A stretch of DNA of 64,000 nt from Rhea pennata. Taxonomy: Eukaryota; Chordata; Aves; Rheiformes; Rheidae. The DNA lies in assembly GCF_028389875.1 (NCBI RefSeq), contig NC_084687.1, forward strand, positions 6,980,157 through 7,044,156. The letters are read 5' to 3'. The position numbers and the translations under genes are program-made. A model generated the notes under the pieces. That model saw only the letters and a program-made list of their open reading frames with translations, ran no database searches and was not told the origin of the DNA. Each line of letters starts with the position of its first letter. Within the stretch, counting starts at the first letter, position 1. Shown here piece after piece: positions 14,105 to 27,000 of the stretch.

Positions 14105-15323
14105 CTGCAAAGCAAAAAAGCAAATGCAGTGAAATTCCCCCAAACTTCATCCCCTCCTTCGCTGTTTAGAGCCCGGCACGAGAGCCCTGGGCTGGGGCAC
14201 AGAGGGCGGCGAGCCGGACGAGCCCGGAGCGCGGCCGGGGCGGCTGGCTGCTCCGGCCGCTCGCCGGGGCGGTCAGCGCGCAGCCTGGGCGCGGGGAGGT
14301 CGGGTCCTCGCCTTTCCTTGGCTAACACTCTAAGGCGGCACTGCTTACAGAGAAAGCTCTAAAGCAAACGACCTCCTGGAAATGCAGAAGCGTCTCCTAG
14401 GGCGTAATGAAAATGAAGAAAGCAAAACACGCCGAGGGAGCGCACGCAGCCGGCGCCGCAGAGCCCCGGCACGGACCCCCGCCACGCGCCCCGGGCACCG
14501 CCGGTGCTGCCCGGCGGCCGCCGCGCCGCTCTGGCCTTGCCCCGATGCCTCCTCAAAGGCTGCGCTTGACTGCAGAGGCATTTTTCTGCGGTTATCTAAC
14601 CATGACTCAGTTATCCGGTTCGCACCGATGATGATACCGCTGCGCCTTAGGATTGCCAGTGGAAACTGGCGCTTCCCAGCAGTTATCCGATTTGCTCCTG
14701 GGTGTCCTAAATAAACTCGCTGCTGCTTCGCTGTATTTTTAACCACGTAAAGAGGTTTCCTGGTTTCCATGACGCTCCGGCTTATTTGTGGCTCTATTTC
14801 TGTTCTCCCTACCTGGCTCTGAACACTGGCTCCTAAACCTATTACGAGGGGGACACCGGCAAGTTATTTATAGAAACCTCCCTAAAGCCTTGGAGGGAAA
14901 CGACCAGCCCGCCCCGATTTACCTCTTCTCTTTGCCACTCATTTCCCAGACGCTCAGCGCCGGGCCCCATTGCAGGAGCTTTTTGTCCCACCCGAAACCC
15001 GTCTGCTCCTGCTGCCGGGGAGCAGGACGTTTATCCAAGCACAGCGCTCACGTGTGGGGCTTGGCCATGGCCCCAATCCCCTGGCTTGCCAGGAGCACGG
15101 CGGGCAGAAGGAGACCCCGAGCTCGGGACGAGCATGTCCACGTCAGCTGGGCTCCCAGCCTTTGAGCTGAGACAGCTCGGAGACCTCTGACGCCGGCTGG
15201 CACTGGAGGCCACAAACCAGCCTTCAAAACACAGCCCGCCCAGCGGCAGCGGGACGTGGTCCCGAGCGGGGACCCCCGGTCCGCGCACTGGGCTCCCACC
15301 TGCAAGGGCATCCTCCTGGCGGC
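14105..15323. other. 5' flank of CIMIP3, CpG-rich, no resolved exon
   Basis: GC-rich sequence should contain the first exon or exons and promoter of the - strand CIMIP3 gene. Candidate - strand donors exist (for example near 14810 and 14920), but none is joined to a convincing coding segment. A short imperfect duplication (AGTTATCCGGTTCGCACC near 14611 and AGTTATCCGATTTGCTCC near 14680) carries TTATC motifs. Confidence 0.4.
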
Positions 15324-15377
15324 AGGGACACAGGGACACCGGGACACGGGGACACCGGGACACGGGGACACCGGGAT
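15324..15377. repeat. Short tandem repeat, 16-bp unit
   Basis: About three copies of a 16-bp unit (GGGACACCGGGACACG) with a degenerate start. It lies about 430 bp before the large minisatellite. Confidence 0.85.
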
Positions 15378-15804
15378 GCTCTTTGTGACACCGCGGCATC
15401 ACCGGGGAGGCCCTGGGTGGGTGGCCTCAGCCCCCGCGGGAAACCAGGCCAGCGGGCAGAGCCTGCCTCCGTTCTCTGCTCCCCCTCCCATTCCACACGA
15501 TTTATTGGCTTCTCTTCTCAGCGCCGTTCCTCTTTCCCTGCCCTGTTTCTTCTGCTTTGCCTCGCACACATCCTGCTCGACTGGTTTGCTCAGCAGCCGT
15601 GGCCCTGTGCACCCTGCACGGATGTGGCACCCTGCTGCGCACCCCGTGCGCCCCGCACCTTCCCCGCCTGCGGCTGGAGCTGCCCGGACCCTCTGGCAGC
15701 GACCGGCTCCGGAGCTTCCTCCTGTTTCCACGCTCGGGAGGTGCCAGCGGGGGCACCGGTGGCTCCTCTCCATGCCAGGGGCTGCCTGGCATGGGTGCTG
15801 CCGT

Positions 15805-16530
15805 GCTGCGCTCTCCACTGCACTGCGCTCTCCCGCACTGCACCTTCCCATGCTGCACCTTCCTGCACTGCACTGCGCTCTCCTGCACTGCACCTTCCCA
15901 TGCTGCACCTTCCTGCACTGCACTGTGCTCTCCCGCACTGCACCTTCCCATGCTGCACCTTCCTGCACTGCACTGTGCTCTCCCGCACTGCACCTTCCCA
16001 TGCTGCACCTTCCTGCACTGCACTGTGCTCTCCTGCACTGCACTGCACTGTGCTCTCCCACACTGCACCTTCCCATGCTGCACCTTCCTGCACTGCACTG
16101 CGCTCTCCCGCACTGCACCTTCCCATGCTGCACCTTCCTGCACTGCACTGCGCTCTCCCGCACTGCACCTTCCCATGCTGCACCTTCCTGCACTGCACTG
16201 CGCTCTCCCGCACTGCACCTCTCCATGCTGCACCTTCCTGCACTGCACTGTGCTCTCCTGCACTGCACTGCACTGTGCTCTCCCACACTGCACCTCCCCA
16301 TGTTGCACCTTCCTGCACTGCACTGTGCTCTCCTGCACTGCACTGCACTGTGCTCTCCCACACTGCACCTCCTCATGCTGCACCTTCCTGCACTGCACTG
16401 TGTTCTCCCACGCTGCGCTCTCCCGTGCTGCACTGCGCTCTCCCGCGCTGCACTGCACTCTCCCACACTGCACTGCGCTCTCCCGCACTGCACCTTCCCA
16501 CACTGCGCTCTCCCACACTGCACCCTCCCC
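15805..16530. repeat. 50-bp minisatellite (about 14 units, some 75-bp variants)
   Basis: The core TGCTGCACCTTCCTGCACTG recurs at 15851, 15901, 15951 and 16001, exactly 50 bases apart. It then recurs at longer spacing where an extra CACTGCACTGTGCTCTCCTG block is inserted, and the array decays after about 16400. The unit has no stop codon in most frames on either strand. Because 50 is not a multiple of 3, long frames of 260-500 codons appear on both strands; none has a gene-like start, splice context or family similarity. I regard it as a non-coding array between the head-to-head CIMIP3 and C6orf132 genes. Confidence 0.93.
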
Positions 16531-17890
16531 AGCCGTGCTGCTTTCCCACATCCGCCCCGCCAGCTGCCGCACGCGCGGGCCGGGCTGGTCCCGTCACCGG
16601 GATCCCGGCTGACACCGGCGCCCTGATGCCCCCGCCCGCCGGCGGGATGGCTTCCTCCCTCGGCGCGCCCGCGAGCGGCGCGGAGCCACGAGCCGGCCGG
16701 CCGCGGGCCTGGCGGCGCCGGAGCGTGGGGCTGCCAGGGCTGCTCAGCGCCCTGCTGCCGCTTCCCGCGGCGCTCCTGCCGCGGGAGGACACGTGCCAGT
16801 GCAGGACACGTGCCTCGCCGGGGCTGAATCCTCCAAAAACGGGTCCTCAACGACAGCAGCCCGCGTTGGACGTGACTGAACCCGCCCGGTGCAACGCGCT
16901 ACCCCTCCTTCCCTTCCCTCCTGTTTACCTTTCCCGCTAATTCACTTTATTTAGGTGGTGCCCAACCATTTACGACATAGCCAGGTTTCCTTTCTGGGCT
17001 GTTACAACACTGCACGTTTTTCACTATTTATGAGGCAATTTAATGTGTTGCGCGGATTTGTACTTTGTGGGAAGGAAAGGTTGGGAAAAGCAGGATTTCA
17101 AAGCAGCTGAAGCAGCCAGACTCAAAAACCCGAGTGCATGTGACTCTCAAAACGTGGTGGAAATAAGCAGACAGAGCACCGGGTGACCTCACGCCAAAGC
17201 CCTGCTCCGGAGTCACCGTTTCAATGACTATCTGGGGTTTAAAGTTTCCCTTGAAGCCCAGCATTTATTAATACCCAGAGTTACTCATTAACGCCCAGTT
17301 TTTTGCGTGACGTAGAAAACTCTTGGCAGCGCTCAGCCACTTGCTTTTGTGCTGGAAATGAAAAACGACTCGGGGTCGAGCCCTGCACCCTCCGAGCCCT
17401 CATCCCGGCGCTGCGGGCGCGAGCGGAGGGCGCTCGGCCTCGCCGGGGGCTCGGCGGGCAGCGTGGCCTGCGGCCGAGGCCGACGGGACGCGGCGGCGGG
17501 GCTCGTGCGCGCCCCTGGCCTCGCGAGCCCCCGCTGAGCCCCCGGCTGCCGCGCTGCGCTCCGCCGGGACCCTCAGCGCTTAACGGGGAGCGTCTGCCCT
17601 GGGGCGGGTTGGAAGGAAGTTGCAGCTCTTTAATTCCCAGCCGGGGCTGGGACAGCAGCACCGGGGGGGGGGGGAGGGGATGAAGGGGGGGTAAGAGGAA
17701 GATCGAAGCCGTGGGACCTGGATGCTTTGTGTTTGCCGCAGCCGCTGGAGGAGCGGCGAGGCAGGACGCGTTTGGGGCTTTTTTTTTTTTCTTTTTCCTT
17801 TTATTTTTTCCTATAAACAGGAACGTGCTATTTAGCTGCGTTTAAGGTCCAGCCCCGCTCGGGCCGCGCCGCGCGCGCTGTGAGCAGAGC
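16531..17890. other. Flank between minisatellite and C6orf132 promoter
   Basis: GC-rich DNA with an AT-richer island at about 16.93-17.3 kb. It holds a G-run at 17660-17690 and a T-rich run near 17780-17815. No exon was recognised. Confidence 0.5.
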
Positions 17891-18085
17891 CCGGGGGCGG
17901 CGGCGGGGCCGGGCGGAGCCGCGGGCCGGGCCGGGTCGGGCCGGGGGCCGGGCCGGGCCGGGGGCGGCGCCAGCGCCAGGTGCGTCCGGGCGGCTCCTAC
18001 CTGCCCCGGCCGCGGCGGCGGCGCGGTAGCCGCTGGGCCCGGCCGCGGCGGCAGCGGCGGCGGCGGCCGCAGCCCCTTGGCCAGG
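17891..18085 (+). promoter_or_regulatory. GC-rich promoter/5'UTR of C6orf132 with dense G-runs
   Basis: Very CpG-rich sequence immediately before the start codon. It contains at least eight GGG blocks within about 80 bases (17891-17974), largely built from GGGCC units, so G-quadruplex folding on the + strand is plausible. It continues into a CGG-rich leader ending in GCCAGGATGA at the chosen start. No TATA box is visible, in keeping with a CpG-island promoter. Confidence 0.6.
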
Positions 18086-21000
18086 ATGAAGAAGCACCAG
18101 TCCGTGCAGGGCACCTTCAGCAGGCTCTTCGGGAGGAAGCATGCCCAGGGGGCTGCCACCTCGCTCTTTGCCACCAACCCGCCTTGGATCTTCACCCAGG
18201 AGGTCACCTCCGAGAGCACAGGTGGCACCGGTCAGTCTTCCTCCCTCTTCTATTCTTATTTATCTTCTCATGCTGCTGCTTTTTTGCTTTGCCTTTCCCT
18301 GGAGCCGCAGCCTGGGTGGGTGGGGGGACGGTCCAGCTGTCCCCCAGGTGCCTGGTCACAGGTGATGGCCACCATGGGGAGGCTGACCCAGCTGCCACCA
18401 CCGTGCGCCCTGTCCACAGGATGGTAAAACCTGAGGAGTGATCTGATGTGGCAGGGTTACGAAATGGCAAGTTTCAACCTGCTTAAACCTCCAGAACAGC
18501 TGGACTAAGTCCTCCGTGAGGGTAAGGAAAACAGAGGCTCCTAACGAGCCGCCACCTGCTTGAGACCAGCCTCAGCTCTCGTGGGGCCATAGTCCACCCT
18601 GAACTTGCTAAAGCAATCCAATAAACGGTCGGGCCCCGTCTTATCGCTCGCAGTCGCTCCCCTCCCAAACTACGCTCCTGCCCAGCTTCAGCGACTTACC
18701 TGTAAACCTGTTTCTTGCGTACGTGAGTCCGCGGGGCGAGGGGGGATTGAGGTGCACGGTTCTTCCGCGTTTATTTGTGTTTCTCTGTGGTTCTCACCGC
18801 AATACTGCGCCCCGGAGGCTCGAGTGGGAGGGTGCCAGATAGGAGATAGCAGCGTGTGGATGGAGGCTGGTGGCTCCTAATTCCAGCGAGTACTTTGAAA
18901 TTTAGAGAGGGGAGCGCTGCTCGCTGGGCTGCGTAACGCGCACGGTGCCCGTCAGAGCTGCTGCTCGCGGGCTCTACCCTGAAGGCCAGCAGTGAAACGA
19001 AGATAAAACACGAGGGGAAGTTTTGTGTAACCCTTAAATGTGGGGGGGGGACCAACATGCTGATTGCTAACTGTTGCAAGTCTGGGAGGGATTCAGGTTT
19101 CCCTGCAGGGTTTTTCTTTTTGCCTTAAGCAAAGAAAAGGCGCTGGGCAGGCCACGCAGCAGAGGCCCCCGGGAGCCTTGCGTCCCGCCTCGGCGCTTCC
19201 CGGCGGGCGAGCGCGGGCCGGGCACGGGTCTGCCCGGCTCGGAGGCTCCCGAATGCCGAGGCCTCGGCCGGCCCCGGGGTGCCGGGCGCCGCACGCGCGG
19301 CGGCACCGCGCTGCGCCCCGCGGGAGCCCCCGGGAGAGGCTGGACCTCGGCGGCCGGCCCGCGGCCCCGTCCGGGCCGCCCTCCCGGGAGGAGCTGAGGA
19401 GCGCGGGTCTGGCGGCGGCAGGCCCTTAGCAGGCGAGTCCTGTTCGTCTCGCAAGGGAAACACAACTGCAAGCACCTCATCTTGCTTTAATTAGACGCTT
19501 GCAGATGCTTAGTAAGCTGGGATCAAACGGCCTTGTGATCTTTCATGCACTTTCTCACTGAGTTCAGCGGGTGACTTGTTTAACCCAAAAGTCCGGTCGC
19601 GTCAGCCCTTGGAGCTCCTCCATTCCCGCGTGGGCCGGGCTCTCGCCGAGCGGCGCCGGCGCTGCGCGTGCTGCCTGGAGCCGGCCCGCGGCCCGGCGGG
19701 ACCCGGCGGCTCCCGCTGCGGCGGGGCCCCGCGCCGAGGTTCCCGCGCCCCGACCGCATGGCCTCCGCTTCTCCGCTCCTCGGCTTCTCGTTTTTGTGCG
19801 ATGCTCGACTCCGCGCTTCGTGTTTTGGGATGAAACCCACTCGGAAGACCGTGCTTCCAAACTTCCTTTCTTTTAAAAAGCTGCTCGCTCTTCGGAGCTG
19901 GTGTTTCAGGGAGCAGGAGGTTGTTTGCTTTCCCCTTCGCGCTGAAGCTGCTATCGAAATCTGCTAGGTGGGAACGTTCCTCCTCAGTTTTCCTCCCAGT
20001 CGCACGCATTTTGCATGCTTTTCCCCTCCTTCCCGAAACCTTGCACTGCCCTTTAACGTCGCTCTCCTTGGCAACGAATTCTTTGTATCTCCCCTCCCAG
20101 CCCAGGTGGGGTTTTCGTGCTTTGTGCTTCGGTGCTTCTGCTTGTTAATTCATGCTGTTAATCAGACACAAAGAATGCAATTAAAGTCATGAGCTTTATT
20201 TGCTGTCAGAAATACTCTGGTCCAAAAGGTGTGGTTCAAGGGGAAAGCCCAGGGCCGGGAGCCGGGAGTCCCTGCCGCCCCCGCGGCCGGCCGTGCCTTC
20301 CTGCCGCAAGGCCGCGGGGTCTCCGCACGGCGCCCCGTGGTCTGAAGCATCCTGTCGAGCACTGTGTCCTGTCGAGCACTGCGTCCTGTCCAGTGCTAAA
20401 CACGTCGGAAGCGAATTATCCCAGCGCTGGGTGGGAGGACGTTGCTAGCGCTGGCGGAGCAGCCGGGGCGGCATTTGGGTAGCAGCAAAACGGGCACAAA
20501 TAAAATAAAATAAAAGGCCGTGGGAAAGGGAGCTCCGCAGGCGCTGGTGGAGCGGTGGGAGGGAGCCCATCGCCAGCCCCGCTTTGGCGCTGGGCTGGCT
20601 GCTCCCAGCCGCTCCAAGAGTGTTTTCCTGCACTAAACCCAGCCCAGATGGGGTCAGAGCAATGAGTTGAACGCAACTCATTTTCTGACCCTCCTAAAGC
20701 GAGACGTTCGTAGTCGGTTGCCATCAGGCATACCCCTTTCCGGGCGCTGCGAGACGTCACGGCGCCGCTCTGACCCAGCTGGTGCCCCTCTGGGGCCTTG
20801 TCCCGGCGTCCGTAACGCGATGCTGACGCGGTCTCCTCTTCCTCGCAGGCGACGTGATCGAAGTGTATTACGGCGATAACGGCTTCGGGGCCATGACCGA
20901 TTCCGGGACGGCGACACTCAAGCCTCGCCCGCGAGTGCGGCCGCTGCTGACGTTCCTGCCGCTCGTGAGTACCGCGCTCGGCCGGGCCGGGCTGCCGCCC

Positions 21001-24000
21001 GCGGGAGGCGCGTCGGAGCGGGGGGCAAAGCCGCTCTCCAGCGAAGGTGGATGCAGGGGATTAGAGGGTGATCCGGGTGCATGGTTTACGATGGACTTAG
21101 GCAAGGTGTTTGGGCAGGAGACGTGAGCTTTATCGGCCGTGCGCCTTCCAGCTCGGGGGAAGAGCCGAGCCCGTGGGCGAGAGATGCGGCCGGCGGCGTC
21201 GCTCCCAGCGTCGCGGCGGGGGGACGAGGCGGCGTCGCGGCGGGGTCCGGGCGGGGGCTGACGGGCTGCGCCGGCCACGGCGCCTTTCTGCGGCACCGAG
21301 CCGCAGAAACCGCGCTGGGCGCGGGCTCGGCTGGGCGCTCTCGGCCGCTGTGGGCTTGCGTAGGCGTCATTTGGAGGACGCCTGGGGCATCCAGGTATTT
21401 GAGAGGGTGATTAGGAAGTTACGGGGTTGCATGGGTTGTACCGGGTCGTTGTGCCCTCGGTGACACTGTCTGAAGGAGGATTGTGGCAGGTGGACGCAAC
21501 TGTGTCGGGGCTCCCAGGCTGGAGTAACCTCCACGGGGCTGGGGCCCGGGAGACTCCCGTCCCCTAGCAGGGACCTCAGCAAGCGCTCAAAGAGGAGCAA
21601 CTGCAGCGATATCGCCATGTCCTTAGAGTGCAACTGGGCTTTTACTGCTGTTCAGAGCTTCTAAAGCTTCACTAGTGCAAATGCTTGGTGCAGGAACAAG
21701 CAGCATGAATAGTCCTGGGATAAATAAAAGCTCTCAGCCTAGCAGCGGAGCTTTCTTGCTGCCTTCAGAGGACAGTTGTCCCTGGGCTTTGCTTTCCTTG
21801 CCCGCCCTGAGTGGTGGCCCTGCCCGCACCCTCTGCTCCTCTGAAACAAAACGAGAAAACTTCTTGCCCCTGCAAGCCTGGCTAGTTAAACCTCTTACCC
21901 TTACAAGGGCCAGTCAGTGCCGGATGCTTGCGTTATTTTGATGAGGTTAAAGCATGATTTGAGTTTGCACCGATGCTTCTGCCACATGCATGCTTGCACT
22001 GGGCTGTCCTGCAGCTCCTGCCTTAAGTCCTCCCTTCCCCATGGCCTCCTGCCAGGAGGGTGGCGGTGGCTGGGAAACGGCCGCCCGCGCAGGCATGAGT
22101 CAGGACCGCGGGCGGCCGGGACGCGCGCCCTGCCCCTGAGCGCTCCTCCCCTGCAGCCGGGCGGGCAAGGCTGGCCGCGTCCTGCTGGGGGGGCAGGCGA
22201 GATCTAACACCCTGCAGCGCTGACGGGGGGTGCCCGGGCGCTGCAGCGGAAGCTCGCCCTGAACGGGACCCTCGGCACTCGAAAATCCGACGGAGGTGTC
22301 CCAAACCCAAACTGGAAATGCTGGTTCCCACCTGCCGCCCGCCCACGAGCGGCAGCAGCCCGCCCTGAGCCCTGAGTCAGCGGGAGGTTCGCTGCGGCTC
22401 GTCGCGCCCCTGGCAAACACGCACAGAGGAAACGATCTTTCCAGTCATCTGCGAGATTGGCAGCTCCACGGGGCTGCCTTCGTTTTTAGAAGGTGGCTTA
22501 TGGCATGAGGATGGGTGGCTTTTATTTGAGAGGCGCTGAGCGCTAGCAAGCGCAGCAGAAAGTTTTGGTGTGGAACAGGCTCACCCGGATCTTAGGACCT
22601 GCTGAAATGACGTGTCCAAAATTACTAATTGCTTGTGAAACATGGGCTCATTTCCTCCTTGCATAGATGTTTTCCATCTTCCTTCTACCCCATCCTACAT
22701 GTGCAATACACACGTTGCTTATAGTCCAGGCTGAAGGGGCACTCGGGCATCTCTTCCCTGCAGTGTGCCCGGGAGCGTGCCGGAAGCAATGAATTTCCAT
22801 ACCAAATGGGAGCTCTGGCTTTTTGGCTTTTCTGCGTGGCATTTGTCTTTTCTCTGGACTGGCCGATGCCATCGCCAAATCTCGACGTGCCTCTCCGTTA
22901 CCTGCTGTCCCCCCCCCCCCCCCGGCTTTTGGCTGATGTTAAGCACCCTGCCTGTGTAGTGCCTTTGGGAGTGGTAAGCGGCGCCTTGTCTGGAGCCAGA
23001 CTCGCCAAGCCTGATGTTTTGCCACCAGCAGAGATCAATACTGATGTCCCGGCTGGGGCTGAGCAGTCTCGGGGGCTGTGGGTGGGAAGCGTTCCCTCCT
23101 GGCTCGTTCACGTGGTTGTAGAGGATTTATGGTCATCTGCAGCACGGTGGACTCGGCAAGCAGAGGGTATCTATTTCCTTACTACCTCTCCAGAGGGAGG
23201 AGGGGGATCCCAGGGCCTTGCAGCTCTTTCCCAAAGAGCTGCTGGAGTCGGCGCTGCCCTGGCAGCTGGGTCATGCTAATGCAGTTCCTGAGCCCGGGAT
23301 GAGGCTGTCGGCACTAACCTCTCAAGGAGACTTTGGGTCCTGTCGCAATCTCTTGTAAAAATAGTGATAATGCCAGCAAAAGGCGAAGGCCACCGGTCCA
23401 ACCGTTATCCCCGCTTTCATGCGCAGAGCCCGACTGGTCTCGGGATAACGCTCTCCTTGCACGAGGGGCTGCGAACAGCTGACGCGGCAGCTGCCTGGGG
23501 CCGAGCCCGCGCCGGCGCGCGGAGGTCCCGTCTGCCGCTTCGGTGCCTCCCGTGCGGCCGGCCGCAGCAGGGGTTCGCGTTTTGGGCAGGCAGCGTCGGA
23601 GTCCCGAGCAGGAGGGCACCAGCGCGCGTTTCGTGAGCAACCCGCAGCCCCGGCCGCGAGGCTCTGGGCCGGCGCGAGAAGTGGGTGCTCGGCGCTCCGG
23701 GGCAGCCAGCGTGCCACGAATACCTGGCCGCGGGTGGCTCTAATTATCCAGACTGCCCTGGCTCTAAGCAAGCGTGTTGGTTGCTAAATTGCATGGTCCT
23801 GCGGCAGCTGAACAGTGCTGAATTTGCAGCAGGAAGGTGGAGGGACTAACTGCGAGAGAAACGCAAACCCCGCGAGCAGCGGCTTTCCCCAGGCTGTCCA
23901 GATGTGCTGCTGCTGGAGTTTTCCCAAAAGCTGGAATTCCTTCTGGGGCTTCAGTGACTGCATTGCGCCCTTGAGCCAGCAGCGGCCGATGTTTGCCGGA

Positions 24001-27000
24001 GGAGAGCACCCGCGAGGGCAGCGGGAGCCGTGACGTTTGCTGGGTAAACGCTGCGGAGCCCCGAGCCCCGCAGTGAAGTAGCCGTGCACCTCCTGGTCCG
24101 CCCGAGCAGCGGGGAGGGCCCGTCCGCGCGGCTCGGCCGCTGCTCCTCACTTCACCTGTCCACCCGAAAGTCAGCTGCTGCCCCAGGGCCTCCCTACGTA
24201 GGAAACAGCGCTAGACCCCGTCGGGCTCCCAGCGGCACGGATAACTTGCTCTGCGGCTGGGGCCTGCTCCTCAGCTCTTCGTTCTCAGGCCTTGGGCGTA
24301 AAACTAACGACTCTCTCTCGACTCTTGCAGAACGCCCAGGAATCCCATGGGGTGGCCGTGCCAACGCCGTCTGTGCCCGAAGACTTTAAAGAAAAAGCAG
24401 CTCTGGGTAAGAGATCTTCCCCGCTAAGCGTTAGCAATACCAAGCCCTCGGCCTCGGGGTGTTCTTCGAAGCAACCGTGCTTGTATCTAGCTCTGGAGCA
24501 GATAGCCTGATTCTGAGATTTCAGAGCTAAAATCGAGCTTCTGTTAATAAATCTTCATTTCTGATGGTGATTTTTGAGTTGAAAGCACTCATTTCTAAAG
24601 ATGAAGCATGGTAGCTGTTGCAGCTAGGCAAGCTTTGGATAGCCCTGAATTAGATAACCTGGCGCCCCTGGGGGGTAGCGTGTCGGGGGCGTTTCAGGCC
24701 CTCGCAGGGCAGGTGGAGAAGCTGTTACAGCTGCTGTGCTCGCGCTTTCTTGCAGACCCCGGCTCCCAGATGAACGGGAACCACCGGATGTACAGCTCGG
24801 TCGGAGACCTGCGCCCGCGGGCGGCGGAGGAGGACTCCCTGGAGGAAGACATCCCACCGCCGCCGTCGGTGCCCCCGCCACCACCACCGGCACCTGTGTT
24901 GTCACCACCACCACCACCCGTGGTGGCACCCGCGACTCCAACACTGTCTGAGATAGTGGTGCCCCCGCCGCCTGCCGTGGCACCCCCACCACCGCCAGCA
25001 TCTGCCTCGTCCCCCCCTGGCACGCCTGCCCCCCCAGACTTCATCCCCCCGGCGCCCCCCTTCTCCACGGGCATCTGCAAATGGAAATCGGAGACTGTGC
25101 TCAACACAAGGCAGGTGGACGCGGAGGGGCCAGCGTGTCCAGGCGAGGCTGAGGCCGGGGTGCCAGCGGTCCCCGGCCAGGAGAGCCTGCAGCCCAAGCC
25201 CTGCCCTGAGCCACACCTGACTTTCCCCAGGTCCTTCAAAGTGCCTCCCCCAGCCCCAGCCAGGTCTTCCTCCATCCCTGTGCAGGAGGCAGATGCCCTG
25301 GGGAAGAAGGAGCCCTTCCCCAAGCAGCCTCATGCCCGGCCACCGCTCCCGCCGTGTTTCACCATCCGGCCGGCAGCCAAGGTGCACTCATCAGGAGACA
25401 CTGAGCAGAGAAGTGCTACATTGAGGCAGCCCATTGCAAAGCCGGCTGTGACAGCCACCCAGCCTCCAAGCCCGAGGCCGGGGTTAGCATCCAGCAAAGA
25501 CACTAATTCTGATGGTTGCCAGCCCCTGCCACCAGGCTTGGACTCCGAGAAAGTTCCTCGGTCCCAAAAGGGTGAGAACAACTCATCTCCAAAGTCTGAA
25601 TTTCTTACTGCAAATGACCTGGAACTCCCCCCTCCAGACTATCCCTCCTCAGATGAGGACTGGAAGGAGGCCAGCAACCTCAACAGGCTGAAACATGAAC
25701 TCGTGGCTCTCCTGTCCTCTTCCAAGCGGGAGGAGCGGCAGGTGGATAGACCAGTAGTTCCCCGGCCCATGAGCAGTGCTGCTGATTGTGCTGGTAGTGA
25801 CAAGATCAGCTCTGATGGATCCAAGCTTACTAAACCTGTTGGGAAGAACTCACAGTTACCCAAGGGAGGAGAAAGTGAGAAGAGAGAGAAGATCTGTATC
25901 AGTGCAGCCTCTGCTAGAGGGAGCTCCTCCAATGTGGTTCTTCCAGCTCCAGAGAATAAACCTGCCAACCCACAACCCAACAGCGTTATGAAAATCAGGA
26001 ATGAGCTGGAGGCTGTGCTATCCTTGAAGAAAGAGGGAAAACCTTCCCTGGGATTTGGCAGCCAGAAGCAGAGTCCAGAGGATGGCAGCAGCTCCCTACG
26101 TTCAGGTATGGGCCATGTTGATCCTGGTGGCTCCCTGCTGCCAAAACCTGCTCCAGGTCAACTCCAACCCATAGCTGCTGCAGAGAAGGAAGAGAAGGTG
26201 CAGGAGGATCACCAGATGCCTAATGCCCCCTCTGTCAGTGACACTTTGGAGGATATAAACCCTGTTCCCAAGCACATGTCCCCTGAGAGCAGCCTGAGTG
26301 CCCCAGACCAACCCCAGAAACCAAAGGATGAACTCCTGGTCTCAGCCTCCCCATTACCCTCCTCTCCAGAGACTCTTTCACCCACACAAAGCCCAGCGCC
26401 ATGGTCTGATGCATCCCTATTCCAGTACAAAATCCATCGGGCCAGGGTCGACTCGACAGACTGCCTGCACGCTGAGAGCTCGGGTGAGAACGGCGATGGA
26501 AAAGGTGCGAGTCTGTGCCCTGCCGAGAGCGTGCCCATGCCCTCGGAGCCACTGGGCTCCTCGAGAGCAGGCCAAGATGATGTGCTGATCCACCCCGTCA
26601 CAGGCGAGAAGGTGGAGAAGGGCTCCCCCATGGCCTTGCTCCTGGCCGCAAAGCAGCGGGCGCAGAGGAGTCGGCAGGCTCCGTCCCGGCGCAGCAGCGA
26701 CATGGGCGAGAAGCCGCAGGTTAAGGTACCTCAGAAACTTGGCAGCACTCTGCTGGAAACGGCCTCCACCAGCTTCTACCGTGATGAGTCCAAGCCTTAT
26801 TCCTTCACAGTGGTACCCCGGTCCCACCGGACAGCTGCCCTCAGCCAGGCTGGAGATGAGTTGCCCCCGACAAGCTCCGCTCTCGCTGACGGTGCTGTGG
26901 GCTTGGCCGAGTCTGGGCAGAGGCAGAGCAAACCACAGTCCTTCTCCAGCCCTCCTGAGCAAAGCTGGACAGTGCAGAGGCCAAGCAAGGAGGATCCCCA

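Noticed and set aside
13786-14328. A 180-codon - strand frame overlapping the CIMIP3 exon
   Set aside because: It is Pro/Arg-rich in another frame and lacks the constrained Tyr/Cys pattern. It reads as a GC-driven shadow.
15805-16530. Regular direct repeats resembling a CRISPR-like array
   Set aside because: Whole units repeat without unique spacers, and the context is vertebrate nuclear DNA. It is a minisatellite.
15256-16940. Several frames of 260-507 codons on both strands
   Set aside because: All are produced by the stop-free 50-bp minisatellite. They overlap each other in multiple frames, and none shows family features.
24608-24755. N-terminal extension of the long C6orf132 frame
   Set aside because: The real exon starts after the acceptor at 24755, in phase with the upstream exon. 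Residues before that are intron translation.
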